The notes beneath the pieces were generated by a model. It saw only the letters and a list, made by a program, of their open reading frames with translations. It searched no databases and was not told the origin of the DNA. 64,000 nucleotides of DNA, taken from NCBI GenBank assembly GCA_016648135.1, contig JADDOH010007938.1, positions 1 through 64,000 of the forward strand, read 5' to 3'. The translations under genes and the position numbers were made by a program. This document shows, in pieces, positions 33,041 through 45,889 of the stretch (position 1 is its first letter; each line of letters opens with the position of its first letter). This DNA is from Agrypnia vestita. Lineage: Eukaryota; Arthropoda; Insecta; Trichoptera; Phryganeidae.

Positions 33041-33523
33041 CAGGGTGTAACAGAGCTAGTCCCCAATGCTTTACAGGTGGATTTCAGCCTTGATTGAGTC
33101 GAAAATGTTCAAGCAACCATGACGCAATGAGGAGATATGCGACATCAAAGTTTGATTTTTTTTTCAATATTTTCGACTTACTTTTTGAAAAACGTTAGAC
33201 TATCATTACAGTCACATATATCTTATATAAAAAATTCATTCTCTTTAATACAAGTCAAATAAGATGAAAAAAAAACCTTCCAATTCCAATTAGAATTTTT
33301 CCAGGGTTTTTACTATTTTATTTAACTTTTATTGAAACTAATGAATTTTTCGTAATCGATATAAGTTACTGTTATGACACTTCAACTTTTTGTAAGAAAT
33401 ATTGAAAAAATGCAAACTTTAACATTGCATAACTCCATAACTATTTATGTAAGTCATGGTTGCTTGAACATGTTCGACTTATAATCAAGGTAAAGTATTG
33501 TGGACTAGCTCCGTTACATCCTG
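33041..33523. mobile_element. Fold-back MITE family A, complete copy
   Basis: Begins CAGGGTGTAACAGAGCTAGT and ends with GGACTAGCTCCGTTACATCC. The two halves are mirror images over nearly the whole 483 bases: AAAAACGTTAGACTATCATT on the left, ATGACACTTCAACTTTTTGT on the right. The centre is a CCAATTCCAATTAGAATT palindrome. It has no coding capacity. Right flank TA suggests a TA target; the left flank is not TA. Confidence 0.85.
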
Positions 33524-33547
33524 TACTTCAGGGCCAATAATGTTTTT

Positions 33548-33640
33548 ATTGGCTATACTTCAATTTTTGATTTTTGCCAAGAAACCTATTGATATTTTGA
33601 ATATATAAGCGGTGAAAACAAAGTGTTTTTTTTAAATTAT
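33548..33640 (+). repeat. Penelope-like tail repeat
   Basis: GAAACCTATTGATATTTTGA, ATATAAGCGGTGAAAACAAA, then a T-rich end. Matches 29606-29700 and 1839-1930. Confidence 0.5.
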
Positions 33641-34204
33641 TTATATCTTTATTAGCTCTATTGAGGTACCTTTAAAATTTGAATTTTTAGGTATTTTTTT
33701 GACAATTTTCTTAACGGTTCTTAACCTATTGAGGTACTTTTAATATAACGATTTAATATTCTTTACGGCATATTGGTCGACTTGTCGTTTTACAAATGTC
33801 GCGAGGGCCCTGTTTACAAAAGGGAATACTGTCGTATACCGCATTGCATATTGTGACTAGAGTTTCTCTGTTCCCGAACTTTTTTCATTCCCGGGACTCG
33901 TATTATTAGACGTTTAAACATACATATACATATGCCTACATCTTGCGGGTGGCCAATTATGTTTTTTGAATAACAGAAGTGAATTTCAATCATCAAAATA
34001 CATAATTTGCTAAGTAACCATGTCCGTCACCAACGCTACCAGATGGCGCAAATAATAACGAAGTGTACAAAGCAAAAATTAAGGAAAAAAAAGTGTATTA
34101 TTCTCTCAATAATAATGTTCAAGACTAATGCTACCAAGGCGCTACGTTAGATGCCGCTGTTTTCGTAGCCTTATCTCGGGACCGAAATATGCAGTAAAGG
34201 TACG
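33641..34204. other. Spacer, no gene seen
   Basis: Nothing recognisable. Confidence 0.45.
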
Positions 34205-34880
34205 TCATCTTTGACGGATTCATCACTCTTGGCTCTACAACCTCTGGTCTTGGCCTCCTCAAGAGTCTTCCTCCACTCATCTCGGTTTGGTGCCAGCTAT
34301 CTCCAGTTCAGAAGCTCCAAGGCAGACATGTCTTTGTGGTCGTTGTCGCTCCATCTTAATTTTGGTCTTTCTAAGCTCCTTCGCCCTATCGGTCTTGATT
34401 TCAGCAGGGACTTTGGTGCCTGATGCTCGGCCATTCTCTCCACATGACCCAGCCACCGTCTTCCCGATTTCATAAATTTGGAAACGTTTAGCTTCTTAAA
34501 CAGAGTATAGAGCTCATTTCTGTAGCGTCTGCTTCCCTTCTACTTCCGTCCTACATTCCCCTCCACCCTCTCTACTCGCTGTTAAAGTAAGTTAAAGTAA
34601 ATTACTATATTCAGTGGAAAATTTGTAATTGGCATAATTTTAAAAACCATTATTTTATATTTGTTAAGATGTTGATTTGCTGTTAATTATCCCCAAAATA
34701 AAATAAATAAATAAATAAAGTTAATTATCTAGAACCGGTCCAAAGATACGCCTCAATTTTTTCTTTACAAAAACGTCCAGTGCTCACTCATTCCTCTTAG
34801 TTAGTACCCACGTCTCAGTTGCGTATGTGAGCACTGGTCTAATAAGCGTTTAGTACATTTTGACGGATTATGGCTGGTTA
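34205..34880 (-). pseudogene. RTE-like LINE C-terminal part, split by an A-tailed insertion
   Basis: Minus strand: VLTYATETWVLTKRNE and KKKLRRIFGPV (about 34860-34735). After an interruption, RRYRNELYTLFKKLNVSKFM, GRRWLGHVERMAEHQAPKSL and RPKLRWSDN follow, ending with EWRKTLEEAKTRGCRAKSDE (about 34525-34210). The order is that of the post-RT region of an RTE-like ORF. At about 34580-34725 a plus-oriented segment ending AAATAAATAAATAAATAAAG separates the two halves and looks like a short retrotransposed LINE 3' end. Confidence 0.8.
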
Positions 34881-34977
34881 TATAATATTTATTTATCTGT
34901 ACCTATATTTATAAAACTGTCCTTCTTGGGCTTCCTGTGCTAAGCTAGACATTTTCACAATTTATTATTATACTATA

Positions 34978-35936
34978 CAGGGTCTAACAGAGCTAGTCCA
35001 TCATACCTTGCAAGCAGATTTCTGCCTAAATGCAATACCTTATAGGAAGACTTCAAACAGTGGATATGTCACAGCCATCTGGTTAAATTAGCCAGGTAAT
35101 TGGACGCTTAGGCCGTTCATTAAACGCCGGTATCCAATTAAATGGCTGAAGGACCACTAGCCAAGTCATTGATCGTATGTTGATGAATATCTGGTGTTTG
35201 GTTAGGGTGACCATGAGTTCACAAATTATTTACGACTACTTATTACTAATACCTATCACTAAGTAACTAGTAATCTATATAAATAAAAATGTAAATGTTC
35301 GTTTGTATAAAATCGATAATCTCTGAAAGTTCTTCACTGGTTGCTATGAAATTTTGGCACAACGTTGCATTCAAATACTAAGATATTTTTGTATACCTGA
35401 TTTGTTTTTACATACCTACTATTTATTTATATAAATAAAGATGTAAATGTTCGATTGTCCAAAATCTTAAATCTACTAGGTATAGTTCTTTTTGACACAA
35501 CGTTGCATTATTTGTTTTGGTGACTACTAGCGCCGCAGTGGAAAAAAACTGATCTAAATTTGAATCACTCGGCTGAGTCTTGGTCAGTCATCTTCATAGG
35601 GCTGACTTTCAATATAGGGCCAAGTCGTTAAACCATGAGTGATTCTAGTTCAATTAACTATCGGCCTAGGCATCTAATTGGATGCCGGCGTTTAATGAAC
35701 GGCCTAGGCGTCCAACTAACTGGCTAATTTAACCAGGTGGCTACGACAGATACACCACGATGGCTTAGATAATTATATTTATTAAAATTTAATTAATCTT
35801 AATTTCATTAAAAATAATTTTAAATGTCATGGATTTCTACAAATTGTACACAAATACAATAAATAATATTTTCATACAAAATTCGGGCATGTAAATCAAT
35901 CTGTAAAGTATTGTGGACTAGATGCTAAACCTTATA
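34978..35936. mobile_element. Fold-back MITE family A, split copy
   Basis: The left end, CAGGGTCTAACAGAGCTAGT, and the right end, CTGTAAAGTATTGTGGACTA, are the termini of the family. Almost everything between is replaced by a second inverted-repeat element (35063-35752), so this is a nested insertion. Confidence 0.6.
35063..35752. mobile_element. DNA transposon-like element with long (about 85 bp) inverted repeats
   Basis: The left end CATCTGGTTAAATTAGCCAG ... AGGCCGTTCATTAAACGCCG mirrors the right end CGGCGTTTAATGAACGGCCT ... CTGGCTAATTTAACCAGGTG. No transposase frame is present. The interior holds two similar ATAAATAAAGATGTAAATGT-type units at about 35280 and 35430. Confidence 0.8.
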
Positions 35937-36600
35937 GGTACTTAGAATGGGTAGTTACCATTAATCTTAACTTTCGTGACACAATCAGAATATTCTGGCA
36001 GATAAATTTGTAATTTCATCTTGAGTGTACCTACATAATATAATATATTTGTCTTTCATCTACTACTATGGCTTATTCGTATGACAAGTCGTGAAATAAA
36101 GCATTTCCTTATTCAAATATAAACCTATTTACTCCCTGACACACATAGTTTTCAAGTTGTACTTGTATGTATAAGAAAATTGTCAAAAAAATATTTATCT
36201 TATATTTATGTACACATCAATTTATACATGAATAATTTATTTTTTTCAATATTTTTAAACATTTAAAAAAAATATTTTATTATTTTTTTAATCTACTAAT
36301 TCATTAATTACCTACACCTACATGTTTCGGAAAAATAATTTAAAAAATAAATAATAATTTTGGTCTGAAATGAAATAATTTAGAATCTTAAGAAATTAGT
36401 AAAGCATGTAAAAGTAAACAAAATATTATCAAGAATCAATTAAATTTAACTACTAGTCCAATTCTAAAAAAAATTTCAATTATTTTGTGTATTCAAGAAC
36501 TCCAGCGTTAATATTTAAAAATATTTCTTTAAATAATTTAGAAAACCAAAAAAAACAAGAGACATCATTCATTTTGATATTTTGACATTTATAAAACACC
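35937..36600. other. Very A+T-rich spacer, no gene seen
   Basis: Nothing recognisable. Confidence 0.5.
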
Positions 36601-36632
36601 CTGACGATGGAAAAGTTTTTCAGAAACATGTA
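36601..36632 (+). ncRNA. Hammerhead-ribozyme-like core
   Basis: CTGACGA at 36601-36607, stem II TGGAAAA-G-TTTTTCA (seven pairs, one G-T) at 36608-36622, GAAA at 36623-36626, then the self-complementary CATG and TAG. All invariant core bases are present. Stem III is minimal, as in retroelement hammerheads. Stem I is not evident. Confidence 0.55.
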
Positions 36633-37291
36633 GGTGTAAGTAATGAAAATAAGTAGATTAAAACAATTTATTTTTTTTGAAAAATACCTATTTATACATC
36701 TGTAATAGCTAATGTTTGGGAGTACAAGTCAGTTTTCTAGAGACACTTTTTCTCAACATCGCTGCCATCTGTGTTTTCCCTACAAAAACTTTTCATCTTT
36801 CCACTACTTTGTGAGATTTCGCACCTCCGTGTTAACTAATTTCATATTTTATTTTTCACGTATATGAATGTATGTGAAGACACTTTTCTTTATTCTATAC
36901 ATAATTATTCTAGTCTTTTATCATTTTTTATTGTTATTTATATAGGTTATTTGATTACGGCACTTATATGAAAACGACTAGCATTTCTATATATTTTTCA
37001 CAGTTGTCTTGTTACCACTATATTGAAAGAAATGAATATTTGATTATAGATTACAATAAATTTTTATTAAAAATTATTACGTTTTATTAACGACACATTT
37101 ATTTTTGTATTTTTTAATTTAATAGCGCAGGTTTTAATCCCACCCCCGTTCTTTTTTCCTTTTCCTTCTCCCTCCATCCCTTTTAGAATTTTATTTAATT
37201 GTATTTATTTATTTCTATTTTATTTCTTCTGTTGATCTTTTCATATATAATACATATAATAATGTCCTTAGGTTTTCACGGCCGTTCAGCC

Positions 37292-37326
37292 CTGATGATG
37301 GACCCTGCAATGGGATCCGAAACGTT
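37292..37326 (+). ncRNA. Hammerhead-ribozyme-like core
   Basis: CTGATGA at 37292-37298, stem II built from TGGACCC and GGGATCC around a TGCAAT loop (one bulge), GAAA at 37319-37322, then CGTTGG. The core is conserved and the surrounding sequence, 37262-37450, is less A+T-rich than its flanks. Confidence 0.5.
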
Positions 37327-37724
37327 GGCCAGAGAGGTCACATACACACGGCAGAATATCCCAGAAAACTATACACAGAAGATACATGTAATAATGGCCG
37401 TCACTAAGGCAATCAAGACTCCCTGCTGCGCTAGGTGGCGCTGTTATCACAGCCTTAACTCGCAGCTGAAATATATAGTAAAAGTATTCATTTTTGATTG
37501 ATTATAGCTTGTATATAATAATTGACATTCGATATAAATCACGGTATTACTGAAACTATTTATGATAAACAAATCTGTATAAATTTTGCGTCCAAAACAT
37601 AACTTGTACAAATATCATACAATATCACGACAATCAACAAATATTCTAATAAAATAAATTTACAATTATGGTTTCAATTCTGTATTCAAATTACATATAA
37701 TGACATTTTTGATATGTAACACAG
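37327..37724. other. Spacer, no supported gene
   Basis: The first 120 bases are of balanced composition and follow the hammerhead-like core. The rest is A+T-rich. Confidence 0.4.
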
Positions 37725-37729
37725 TTACT

Positions 37730-37985
37730 GGATTTTGTCCCCAGAGGGGTGATTAATTAATTAGGGATAAATTAAAGAAGTCTCACAGAGACGAAGCTAT
37801 TTATATATGTTAAAAGTGAATGGAAGTCTCTTATACGATGTCTCAAGACTTACAACATGTATGAACTGGTTTAAGTGATCACTCTACACAATGTAACGTT
37901 CACCAATTCCATCGTTAGAACATCCACACATTATCAAATTTTGAAAGTTCTATATACATTTTGGAATCAAGAATTATTTATATAT
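37730..37985. repeat. Dispersed repeat family C, copy 4
   Basis: TACTGGATTTTGTCCCCAGA, AAGTCTCACAGAGACGAAGC, GGAAGTCTCTTATACGATG and ACAATGTAACGTTCACCAAT. This is the most complete copy. Confidence 0.8.
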
Positions 37986-38014
37986 TACTATGGTCTCTGC
38001 TTGAAATATCTGTT

Positions 38015-38161
38015 AATTTTTTCTTTTAATATTGAAAAAATATGCAAACTTTGATGTAGCATATCTCCTTAACTATGTTCATGGTTGCTTGAACATTTTT
38101 GACTCATAATCAAGGCAGGAATCCACCTGTAAAGTGTTGTGGACTAGCTCTGTTACACCTG
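38015..38161. mobile_element. Fold-back MITE family A, right half only
   Basis: AATATTGAAAAAATATGCAA, TTGCTTGAACATTTTTGACT and CCACCTGTAAAGTGTTGTGG to CTCTGTTACACCTG. The left half is absent. Confidence 0.75.
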
Positions 38162-38769
38162 TATATTATTGTCAGTTAATCATGAGTTTGTTTTATATAA
38201 CTATTTTTTAATTCACTTTTGAATAATTTCAGATTTTTGAATTTTTTAATATGGCAATTAGTTGATAAAAATATTTTATTCCTTCAAAAGAAAAGTGGTT
38301 TTGCACTACACGAGTGTTATATTTTAGGGTAATAAAATGAAAAAAAAACTCATATTCTAGAATTACATGTAGGTACCTACCTATTTTTTTGTTTTCTTAA
38401 AATATATGGATTATTGATACTTTTTTTATAAATTTCTACAAAGTGCAACGATTGGTGTGTAGATTTCAGGCTTTCTTTAAATAATTTTTATCATATACTT
38501 TTTGTACTATTAATGAATAACTAGGCGAAGTTTCGTAAGGTCCGCCCCACCCAATAATTCCGTAAGGTAAATTGTATAACTGAGAAATTAACAGTTTTAA
38601 ATATCGTTAATGATAGCATATTTTCGAGTCTTATAAATATATACGTATAAGTTTTCTAACTCTCTTTACTAGAGAATTTCTTTGAGATTTCCATTTCATA
38701 TTTTCGTATATTAGTAGATCAAGATATTTTACCTCATAGGATTGTTTTTTTTCTTGCAAGCTTGCGCAC
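38162..38769. other. A+T-rich spacer, no gene seen
   Basis: Nothing recognisable. Confidence 0.5.
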
Positions 38770-39000
38770 ATTCAGTATTAAGGTTATATAGAGGCTGGGA
38801 TCCCTAGTGTCTCATACTGATTTGATTCTCTATGGCTCATGCATTGGAGAAAGTGCTCCACGTCTTCTACTGAACCACACTCTATGGAAAATGGCGAGTT
38901 GAACAGGTCCATTAAAAATCCTAGTATTCTTAACGAAACGTGTCCTGACATAATTCTGCATAATAATCTTAATTCCTCCCATTTCATATTCAGTTTTTCT
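38770..39000 (-). pseudogene. Retroelement C-terminal fragment (post-RNase H type)
   Basis: The minus frame reads LRLLCRIMSGHVSLRILGFL, SPFSIECGSVEDVEHFLQCM. The pattern 'R.RSGH..L...L..I...DSP.C..CG..EDV.H.L..C' is found near the C-terminus of I- and R1-type LINE ORF2 proteins. Only this piece remains. Confidence 0.55.
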
Positions 39001-39668
39001 AACCATTTTATATATCGTACGGTAGGAGTATTTTTCTTACACAGGATATCTCAATACTAGAAGCAAAAGCTTCGGTAGAGCCTTCTTCGTGCAATTTCGA
39101 ATAGAAAATATGCAATAAAATAAATGTATAAAATTGTGCAATCCGCCATTTTAGTTGAAATACCGGTCAGAGCGAATGAGGTCACGCCTATGTACCCATC
39201 ACCGTGTCTTTGAACTGTTGTCATAGACACAATGGAATTTTTACCAAGGTCACGTAGACGAAATGACAGCTACAGCGGAAATTAAAAATAGGTAGATGAA
39301 AATGCAATTATTTGCGTAAAACCTTAGTTTTTTACTGAAATAATGTTATTTTCGGTAATAGTAGATGTGTAGGTACCTAAATTATAGAAGATTATTTCAA
39401 AATCTGTCATCATGCTTATTACTAAAACTCGTTTCTTATGATCCTTCCTTTATAAATGATACATTCGGATTGTTTTACTTTGAAGAAATATATTTTTTTT
39501 AAATGAACGCTCCGCTCGCGAAAGGGTTGAAATAGTTTCCATCCCAGAGGAATAAATACGCACTTTTCGGTAATGCCAACTAATAAACAATAAATACACT
39601 GTTGGGAATTAATGAAAAATACGCATCCGTTTCATGCTCACGTTAATAATAATGTACACGAAAACATA
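39001..39668. other. Spacer, no gene seen
   Basis: Nothing recognisable beyond A+T-rich DNA. Confidence 0.45.
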
Positions 39669-40127
39669 TGAGGGGTATGAAAGCAAAGGCAGTAATATCC
39701 AACTGAGGTGTTTCTGGGATATGACTACTTTCTGTAATCCTTTCTGAATCTGTGAAACCTACCTGGAAATAGGTTTAAAAAAACTTTAAAAACTTCCACG
39801 CACATTGTCTCTGTGAGACTTCTATAATTTATTTTTTTTGAATATTTCTTTATTTATTATTTTACATGTAGACATTGCTGTGTTGCCTGGATGTTTCAGT
39901 TTAAAATCAACATCAACTGCCACTTTAGTATGAAGCGGCCATTTTGTCACGTGACATCCTTGGAGGCTGATTGGTTCAAGTGGATATTACCGCCTTTGCT
40001 TTTAATAGTGATTTTGAAAGATTATTTTGGGAGTGATAGAGCTATATTTCCCGTCGAATTCAGTATATTTTAAATTAGCTATCCTCGGTGACTTTGGATG
40101 TTGCTGCCTTTGCTTTTATACTCCTCG
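39669..40127. mobile_element. MITE family B, copy 2
   Basis: The left end, GAGGGGTATGAAAGCAAAGG, mirrors the right end CCTTTGCTTTTATACTCCTC. The interior differs from the other copies, so it is either a longer variant or carries an old insertion. Confidence 0.75.
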
Positions 40128-40899
40128 TATGTAATATAATACAAATTTCACATTAAAATTGGGATCTTAATATTGCTATCCCAACACTTTAATAGACGGG
40201 AATAAAAATAAAAAATAAACGAGACGTAGATATACATCGGTGTTCGTCGAACTCAAATATGATTTGTATATTTTCACATATCTCTCTCAAATTAAATATG
40301 CCTTTATTTGTGGTGTCCGATGTCTGCAATGCCTTTAGAAAAGTGATTTCTCCGATGCCTGCTATCTAGGCAGTCAGATCTGATAGAGATTAAATTACCG
40401 AAGTAGATACCTATCGCAAACGTAAATTCACAATTCTCATGTTTCGACTAAAATGACATGAAATAAGTACTAATGCTGTATTTAAAGCTTATTTCAAAAA
40501 TATTATTTCATATGCACTTTTTAATTTCTTCTCCCACGGCGTCCTGATGTAAAACTGTTAAAATATAGTAAAATTATAGTAAAACTGTCATTGTTGCGTT
40601 GGACTCGCATTTATATACTAACGTTTGACTGATAACCGTCATGTCTCACGTCACATTGTGGCGTTGTCTCCTTCTCTCTCTCTCAAGCAGAAACTGAAAG
40701 AAACAAACACAGACGTATCGTTTATTTATTTTTATTCTTGTCTAATTAGTGTTGGGATAACAATCTTATAATCCCAATATTGATATTTTCAGAATACGGC
40801 CGATTGTCATATTATTTATATTATATTATAACAATATATTCTGTCAGATAAATATTTAATTTCTAACTTTTTTCCAAAATATATGTTAACAAAAAACCA
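40128..40899. other. Spacer, no gene seen
   Basis: Contains a TCTCTCTCTC-type run near 40670. No coding signal. Confidence 0.45.
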
Positions 40900-41050
40900 C
40901 GCTGTAATGTTCTCACTGCACGCGCCTTCCTGTATGAGCTAGCTTAAGTGGTCACTCTATGCACTGTAACGTTCACCAATTCCACCGCAAGAACATTCAC
41001 ACATTATCTTTTATTTTAAATTTGTAGGAACATGTTGATTATTCAATAAA
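40900..41050. repeat. Dispersed repeat family C, partial copy
   Basis: GCTTAAGTGGTCACTCTATG, CTGTAACGTTCACCAATTCC and AAGAACATTCACACATTATC. Its first half is missing. Confidence 0.7.
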
Positions 41051-41397
41051 TTTTGGTTTCAAGTGTTTTTTTTTATTCACGCGTAATAAAAAAAAATGTT
41101 TTTTTGGTTTTTCTTAGACGCATTTCGCCTTATGAAAGCATTATCAATCGCCCTCCCAAGAGGCGAAACACGTCTCATAAAAATGAAAAATGTAGAACTT
41201 AAAAAATAAATCTTTTTAGTTCTATATGTGTGATTATGTAGTTCTATAAACTTATCTCCGAACAAAAAATTTTCTATTGATTGATGTAAATAATATTACT
41301 ACAAATTATTATTTTGCTTGTAAAAATGTAAATTGTCCATAATGTAGAAAAGTTTGGGCAGGTTGATCATGTTCAAGGAATAAATATTGGAAACAAA

Positions 41398-41575
41398 GTG
41401 GTGGTCTCCCTGGTCTAATGGGTTCCCATTACGGAGATTCTCGGTTCGATCCCCAGTGAAATCACATTGTAACTATTTTCTTTTACCCTGAGTATTTTTG
41501 TTATGTGTTCGCTACAATAATTGTAACTCAATGCCTGTTGTAGCATGAAAAAAATAAAATGGTTTTGAGAAATAG
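41398..41575 (+). repeat. tRNA-derived SINE, family 3
   Basis: TGGTCTCCCTGGTCTAATGG (A-box region), then CTCGGTTCGATCCCCAGTG (B box, with a T-arm that can pair) and a tail ending AAAAAAATAAAATGG. Related copies were not found in the window. A decayed tRNA gene is the alternative, but the acceptor stem does not pair. Confidence 0.7.
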
Positions 41576-41608
41576 TTTACATCTATTGCCTTATTTTTTA
41601 TTTGAGGG

Positions 41609-41878
41609 GTGTAAAATCAAAGGTAGCAATATTCAAAAATTTAAAAAAACTTTAATGCAGTCACCGAGGATTACTTATTTATAATTTACTGAATTATATA
41701 TTTTGTATATCTATTCCTTCCAAAATCATGATTCATTAAAATGTATAGGCATTTATATTCATTTCCTATTAAATCGCGAATTCAGTAGGTAAGTACAGTA
41801 CTAATTAGTAATCCTCGATGACTGCATTATTTTTTTTTTTTGGATATTGCTGACTTTGCTTTTATATCCTTCACTTCT
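41609..41878. mobile_element. MITE family B, copy 3
   Basis: GGTGTAAAATCAAAGGTAGC, AATGCAGTCACCGAGGATTA on the left and TAATCCTCGATGACTGCATT, GACTTTGCTTTTATATCC on the right. Confidence 0.8.
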
Positions 41879-42204
41879 TATCGGGGAGAATTAAATTTGC
41901 AATATTCTGATTATATTGTGTATTATTTATATATTTCTTAAATAAGGGGTGTTTTTTATGATTTTTGAACTGTCATGACATAACAAATCCGAAGTAAAAG
42001 ATTGATTTGTCGAATTTCTCGATTTTATTAACAAAAATGATAGAAAAAATAATAGAGAACAAGTGTTTTATTTCATTATCACGTTTCAATAACAAAAGAC
42101 AAAATAATAAACTAAAAAAAACACAAAATTATAAAAGCGGCCGCGTCCCCAGCATGGTGCCCTCAAACATAAAATTGCAAGGGTAACATATTGTATAAAA
42201 GGTT
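41879..42204. other. Spacer downstream of the actin gene
   Basis: A+T-rich, with GCGGCCGCGTCCCCAGC at 42139. No gene seen. Confidence 0.4.
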
Positions 42205-43017
42205 TTTATTTACATTCGTATAAAAAAAATTACATTTAAAGTCGTAACATTAAAATGGCGGTGATCATTTTACACATGTGAAGTTTCTAAGATGCAGAAT
42301 CGCGAGAGAGTTTCATGCGAAAGCGGTATAAAAAGTTACAACTAATTGAGCATGGCTTTAAAATAAAACATCACATCTCGGCTAAATGCCATTTAAACAG
42401 GATGCAAACAGCAACAGATGACAGAGCCCTCCACACACACGCTCACACCCCCGTCTACAATTAATGAAAGCAATTTTTGGCGTGTACTTTGGCATGATGT
42501 ATGTACATTTTCAACCCTTCGGATGCCGACAAATCCAATCTCAAACGATCCCACACAACGTTAACCGGAACAACAGCATTAATGTCATAAAATACAATTT
42601 CTAAATATCCATCAGCAATTTCGTTTCTCGAATTTCTATAATATTAAGATGGTATTTTTTAAAGACAGCTAGGTTAAGAAATTTCTGGAAACGTCTTCAA
42701 ATTGAGTTAAAAGAAAAATGTATTTGCTGTCGTCATACAAAAAAAGCATTACCTGTCCGCGATATAAATAAGAATATTAAACTGCATTGGCCTTCACTAA
42801 ACAAAACGTATGCATGCGATCAAGGATCTCTTTCCATTTGTGCATAAAAATTCAGCCATCCTTACAGATATTTCAAAGATATACGAAGTTCACCTAATGC
42901 ATTTAGTCTTCCAATCACATGACGCATACGAAAACTGCTTTCTGGATCGTCAAAAAGACTTGCGAAATCCTGGAGATGATTATGTAAACGATGGTGACTT
43001 GTTTCTTGATCTCGAGC
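42205..43017 (-). other. Putative actin 3' untranslated region
   Basis: A minus-strand AATAAA (42205-42210) about 810 bases past the stop codon is a plausible polyadenylation signal. Nearer candidates were not obvious. The segment is less repeat-rich than its surroundings, consistent with a transcribed UTR. The end is an inference. Confidence 0.45.
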
Positions 43018-44262
<1,245 letters not shown>

Positions 44263-44499
44263 CTGAAATTAAACAGAATACATGTATTAATTATTTTTTC
44301 TGGGGATAAATTATTGAGTCCATAAATTCTGACGTGTAAGAGGAATTACGTATGAAGTACTTAATAAATTTCCATGTGTTATAAATTATTTGGGCTCGAT
44401 AATATTATACCCACACTCTGAAATGCAGTTCTGCGCAATATTTTGCTTTTCACTCCCAAAACAGATACCAACTTTTTCAGGATTTTTCGTCAATAACAT

Positions 44500-44830
44500 C
44501 ACTCATTTCATCTAACACTCCAAAACAATGTGATTTTCACACTTTGTTCACAATCTCTCCATCCTTCATGTCGTTTACCTGATCTTGCCATATTTTTCGC
44601 GGGCTTTCTCTACATTTGCTACAATCACCATGCGCGTCTTACATACATGAATATGACATCCTTTCCTCACTCAATTGTTCCACATGACCAAACCAGGATT
44701 CTAAGAGACCTTCATTAATCTATTCGCTTTTTTACAATTGATGGATTTGCGACATTTGTCTCCTTTTTCATAATGATGACGAGGATATTGTATCCCGTCT
44801 TAGTTCAATCCTTCTCAAAGCACTTCCCAA
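44500..44830 (-). pseudogene. Decayed RTE-like LINE fragment
   Basis: Minus-strand frames give ESWFGHVEQLSEERM and, shifted, SRESPRKIWQDQVNDMK. These are the 'LGHVERM.EERM' and 'R.SPR..W.DQ' blocks of the RTE-like family at 17936-18340, heavily mutated. Confidence 0.55.
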
Positions 44831-45889
44831 TTCATCACTCTTCGGGTACATCGTTCATTCTGCTTTTGGTACGTCTAATTATCACCATTATTTTTTGTTG
44901 CGTTGGTACGCGTATTTTGACATTAGTAGCCATTCTTACTTTATTGCTAGCTTTCAAGAATATTGCGCGTGTGCTCGCCGCATTTTGCATGGAAAAATGT
45001 GGTGTGGAAAAAATCAAAATTGCCTCAATCTCCGTATTCGTCGGCCGGAAGATGAAATAAAAAAATATATATAAAATGACTACGTTTTGCTAACATTAAG
45101 AGGATAAACACAGAATCGCTGAAAAAGCCAGGCGCTATACCGAAAATTGAATTTCAAAAGTGCTTTTCAGAAAATGAAAAAAAAACACTCACAATTGAGT
45201 TACATCAGATGGGGTCTATTTGAAGGGGATAAAATTAGTTTAGATAAATAATTAAATGTTTCTGACAAAAACGTAAATTCCGATATTTTTTTGAACAACA
45301 AACGAATATTTACTAAACTGTGTATATTAGGAGCTCACGTAATCAGTGTTTTTTTGTATATTTTAAAGTGCGCGCCAAAATTACATAAAACGTAATTTAT
45401 TTATAACGGTAATTTATTTTAAATAAAATATTATGTTTGCTTTTAAGTTACATTTATTATTTCATTAAACTATAGGCCTTCAAAATATAATGCCGAGTAG
45501 ACAAAAGTGAGCACTTTCGAAACCTCCGTCTGTTCGAATTACGAATTCTTTGATTCAAGACCGGATGGTTTTTTATCGCAGAGACATAGAAAAACTTGTA
45601 GAACTTTGGCGACAAATTGTAAATAATAAATAATTTACATTATTGACTAATTTGTTTTCACTTTTTTAGAAAATACGTAGACAACTTGTGTTAACATACA
45701 ACATTTTATAATGATGTACTTACATGATACTGTTAATGTGTTATTATATGCACGTGTGAATATTAAAAAATATCATTCGTTGTATACTATACTGCAAATA
45801 TTAAATATTGTGACGATTATTTAACAATTAATGGTAGCAAATTTCTTTAAATTCACTTTGTTAAATTATTTATCGGGTGTGTTCGCGAA
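44831..45889. other. A+T-rich intronic spacer, no gene seen
   Basis: Open frames of 60-95 codons on both strands at 44773-45060 carry no domain. Confidence 0.4.

Noticed and set aside
44773..45060. 95-codon hydrophobic plus-strand ORF
   Set aside because: No start context, no family, lies in the putative intron and partly antisense to an RTE remnant.
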